A stretch of 64,000 nt of DNA, from assembly GCA_018366495.1 (NCBI GenBank), contig JAGZHZ010000004.1, positions 1-64,000 of the forward strand, in the 5' to 3' direction. The stretch's first letter is position 1. Every line of letters starts with the position of its first letter. Positions 63,276-64,000 of this stretch are shown here, in pieces. The stretch comes from Clostridiales bacterium (lineage in GTDB: Bacteria; Bacillota; Clostridia; Lachnospirales; Lachnospiraceae). The notes beneath the pieces were generated by a model. That model did not search any database. It was not told the origin of the DNA and saw nothing but the letters and a program-made list of their open reading frames with translations. Made by a program: the position numbers and the translations under genes.

Positions 63276-64000
63276 ATGAAAAATTATGTGCTGGAGGCGT
63301 GCGTGGATTCAGCGGAATCGGCATTTGCGGCTGAAGCAGGCGGCGCAGTAAGACTTGAATTATGCGCAGATCTGATTGTGGGAGGAACGACGCCCAGCAT
63401 CTGTCTGTTAAAAGAGATACGAAAGAAAAGCGATATCCGGATTCATGTCCTGATTCGTCCAAGATTTGGAGATTTCTGCTATACAGAGCATGAGACAAAT
63501 ATCATAGAAGAAGAAATCAAAATGTTCAAAGATGCCGGCGCAGATGGAATTGTGACCGGAGCGCTCTGTCCGGATGGAACGCTCGACTGTAAAAAAATGG
63601 AGCGGTTTGTGAAGGCAGCAGGGGATCGATGGGTGACACTGCACCGGGCATTCGATGTGTGCGCCGATCCGTATCGCACACTGGATCAGGCAAGAGATCT
63701 TGGGATTTCCTGCATTTTAACTTCCGGTCAGAAAAACAGCGCGCTGGAAGGGAAAGAGCTCCTGAGAGATCTTCAGAAAAAAGCCGGGGAGACGATTCAG
63801 ATTCTGGCAGGAGGAGGAATTGACGCTGACGTGATTCCAAAACTGTACCAGGAGACTGGAATTACTTCCTATCATATGTCAGGCAAGATTACACTGGACA
63901 GCCCTATGATGTACCGCAAGGAGGACGTCAGCATGGGATTGCCGGCATTCAGCGAATATCAGCTGTTTCGCACATCAAAAGAGAAAATTTCAGATGCAAA
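63276..64000 (+). CDS. cutC: CutC family protein, 3' end outside the window
   Basis: The first 241 residues of a TIM-barrel CutC protein. Diagnostic segments are LEACVDSAESAFAAEAGGA, RLELCADL, GGTTPSICL, VLIRPRFGDFCY, TLHRAFDV and ILTSGQKNSALEG. GAGGGAG precedes ATG 63276. The name refers to copper homeostasis in older work, but the biochemical role is debated. No stop codon before the window edge. Confidence 0.92.
   Translation, partial: MKNYVLEACVDSAESAFAAEAGGAVRLELCADLIVGGTTPSICLLKEIRKKSDIRIHVLIRPRFGDFCYTEHETNIIEEEIKMFKDAGADGIVTGALCPDGTLDCKKMERFVKAAGDRWVTLHRAFDVCADPYRTLDQARDLGISCILTSGQKNSALEGKELLRDLQKKAGETIQILAGGGIDADVIPKLYQETGITSYHMSGKITLDSPMMYRKEDVSMGLPAFSEYQLFRTSKEKISDA

Overview
The window looks like chromosomal DNA of a low-GC, anaerobic Firmicute, most likely a Lachnospiraceae-type gut Clostridium (inference from content; I cannot assign a species). 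Pointers are strong AGGAGG ribosome sites, AT-rich intergenic DNA, a transketolase split into two genes, a V/A-type ATPase operon, a reverse rubrerythrin next to a PerR/Fur-type regulator, a type-2 IleRS, a SpoIIQ-like protein and secreted NlpC/P60 and YG-repeat proteins. I see no transposase, prophage, integrase or CRISPR array.

Layout. 0.5-10.2 kb: a YesL-like membrane protein faces a sugar operon: binding protein, two-domain ABC ATPase, permease, LacI regulator, ribokinase-type kinase, small transaldolase and both transketolase halves. Three near-identical 14-bp palindromes fit LacI (or CcpA) control. The operon would import a pentose-like sugar, phosphorylate it and feed it to the non-oxidative pentose phosphate pathway. 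10.3-17.3 kb: ileS, glycogen phosphorylase and a catalytically dead M23/SpoIIQ-like protein. 17.4-21 kb: GIY-YIG protein, hemolysin III, PerR/Fur regulator and reverse rubrerythrin sharing a palindromic operator, and thioredoxin reductase. 21-25 kb: two secreted NlpC/P60 hydrolases flank a cluster of DnaA boxes. 25-33.6 kb (minus strand): nine V-ATPase genes. 33.8-36.6 kb: trmB, a likely 51-aa protein, an AI-2E family permease and tRNA-Lys(CUU). 36.7-40.2 kb: an SsuABC-like transporter and an amidohydrolase. 40.3-40.8 kb: an apparent minus-strand transcription unit with no long ORF but repeated ribosome-site/micro-ORF units. 41-49 kb: Fe-S aldo/keto reductase, ECF sigma/anti-sigma/membrane protein set, AAA ATPase, MATE pump, cysteine desulfidase-family protein, hypoxanthine-DNA glycosylase and a candidate small RNA. 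49-56.4 kb: RlmI-like methyltransferase, secreted subtilase, a sigma-like regulator with a small protein and a secreted transglutaminase, and a TIGR01906-type membrane protein. 56.6-64 kb: an ABC/FtsX exporter with a long coiled coil, an RsmF-like methyltransferase, M17 aminopeptidase and a CutC gene cut by the right edge.

Most of the window is ordinary housekeeping and accessory chromosome. The parts I find least explained are non-coding: the 40.3-40.8 kb micro-ORF transcript, the candidate RNA at 49.0 kb, the DnaA-box cluster at 23 kb, a structured repeat present twice (16.1 and 53.3 kb), and a promoter-proximal motif shared by the two NlpC/P60 genes.
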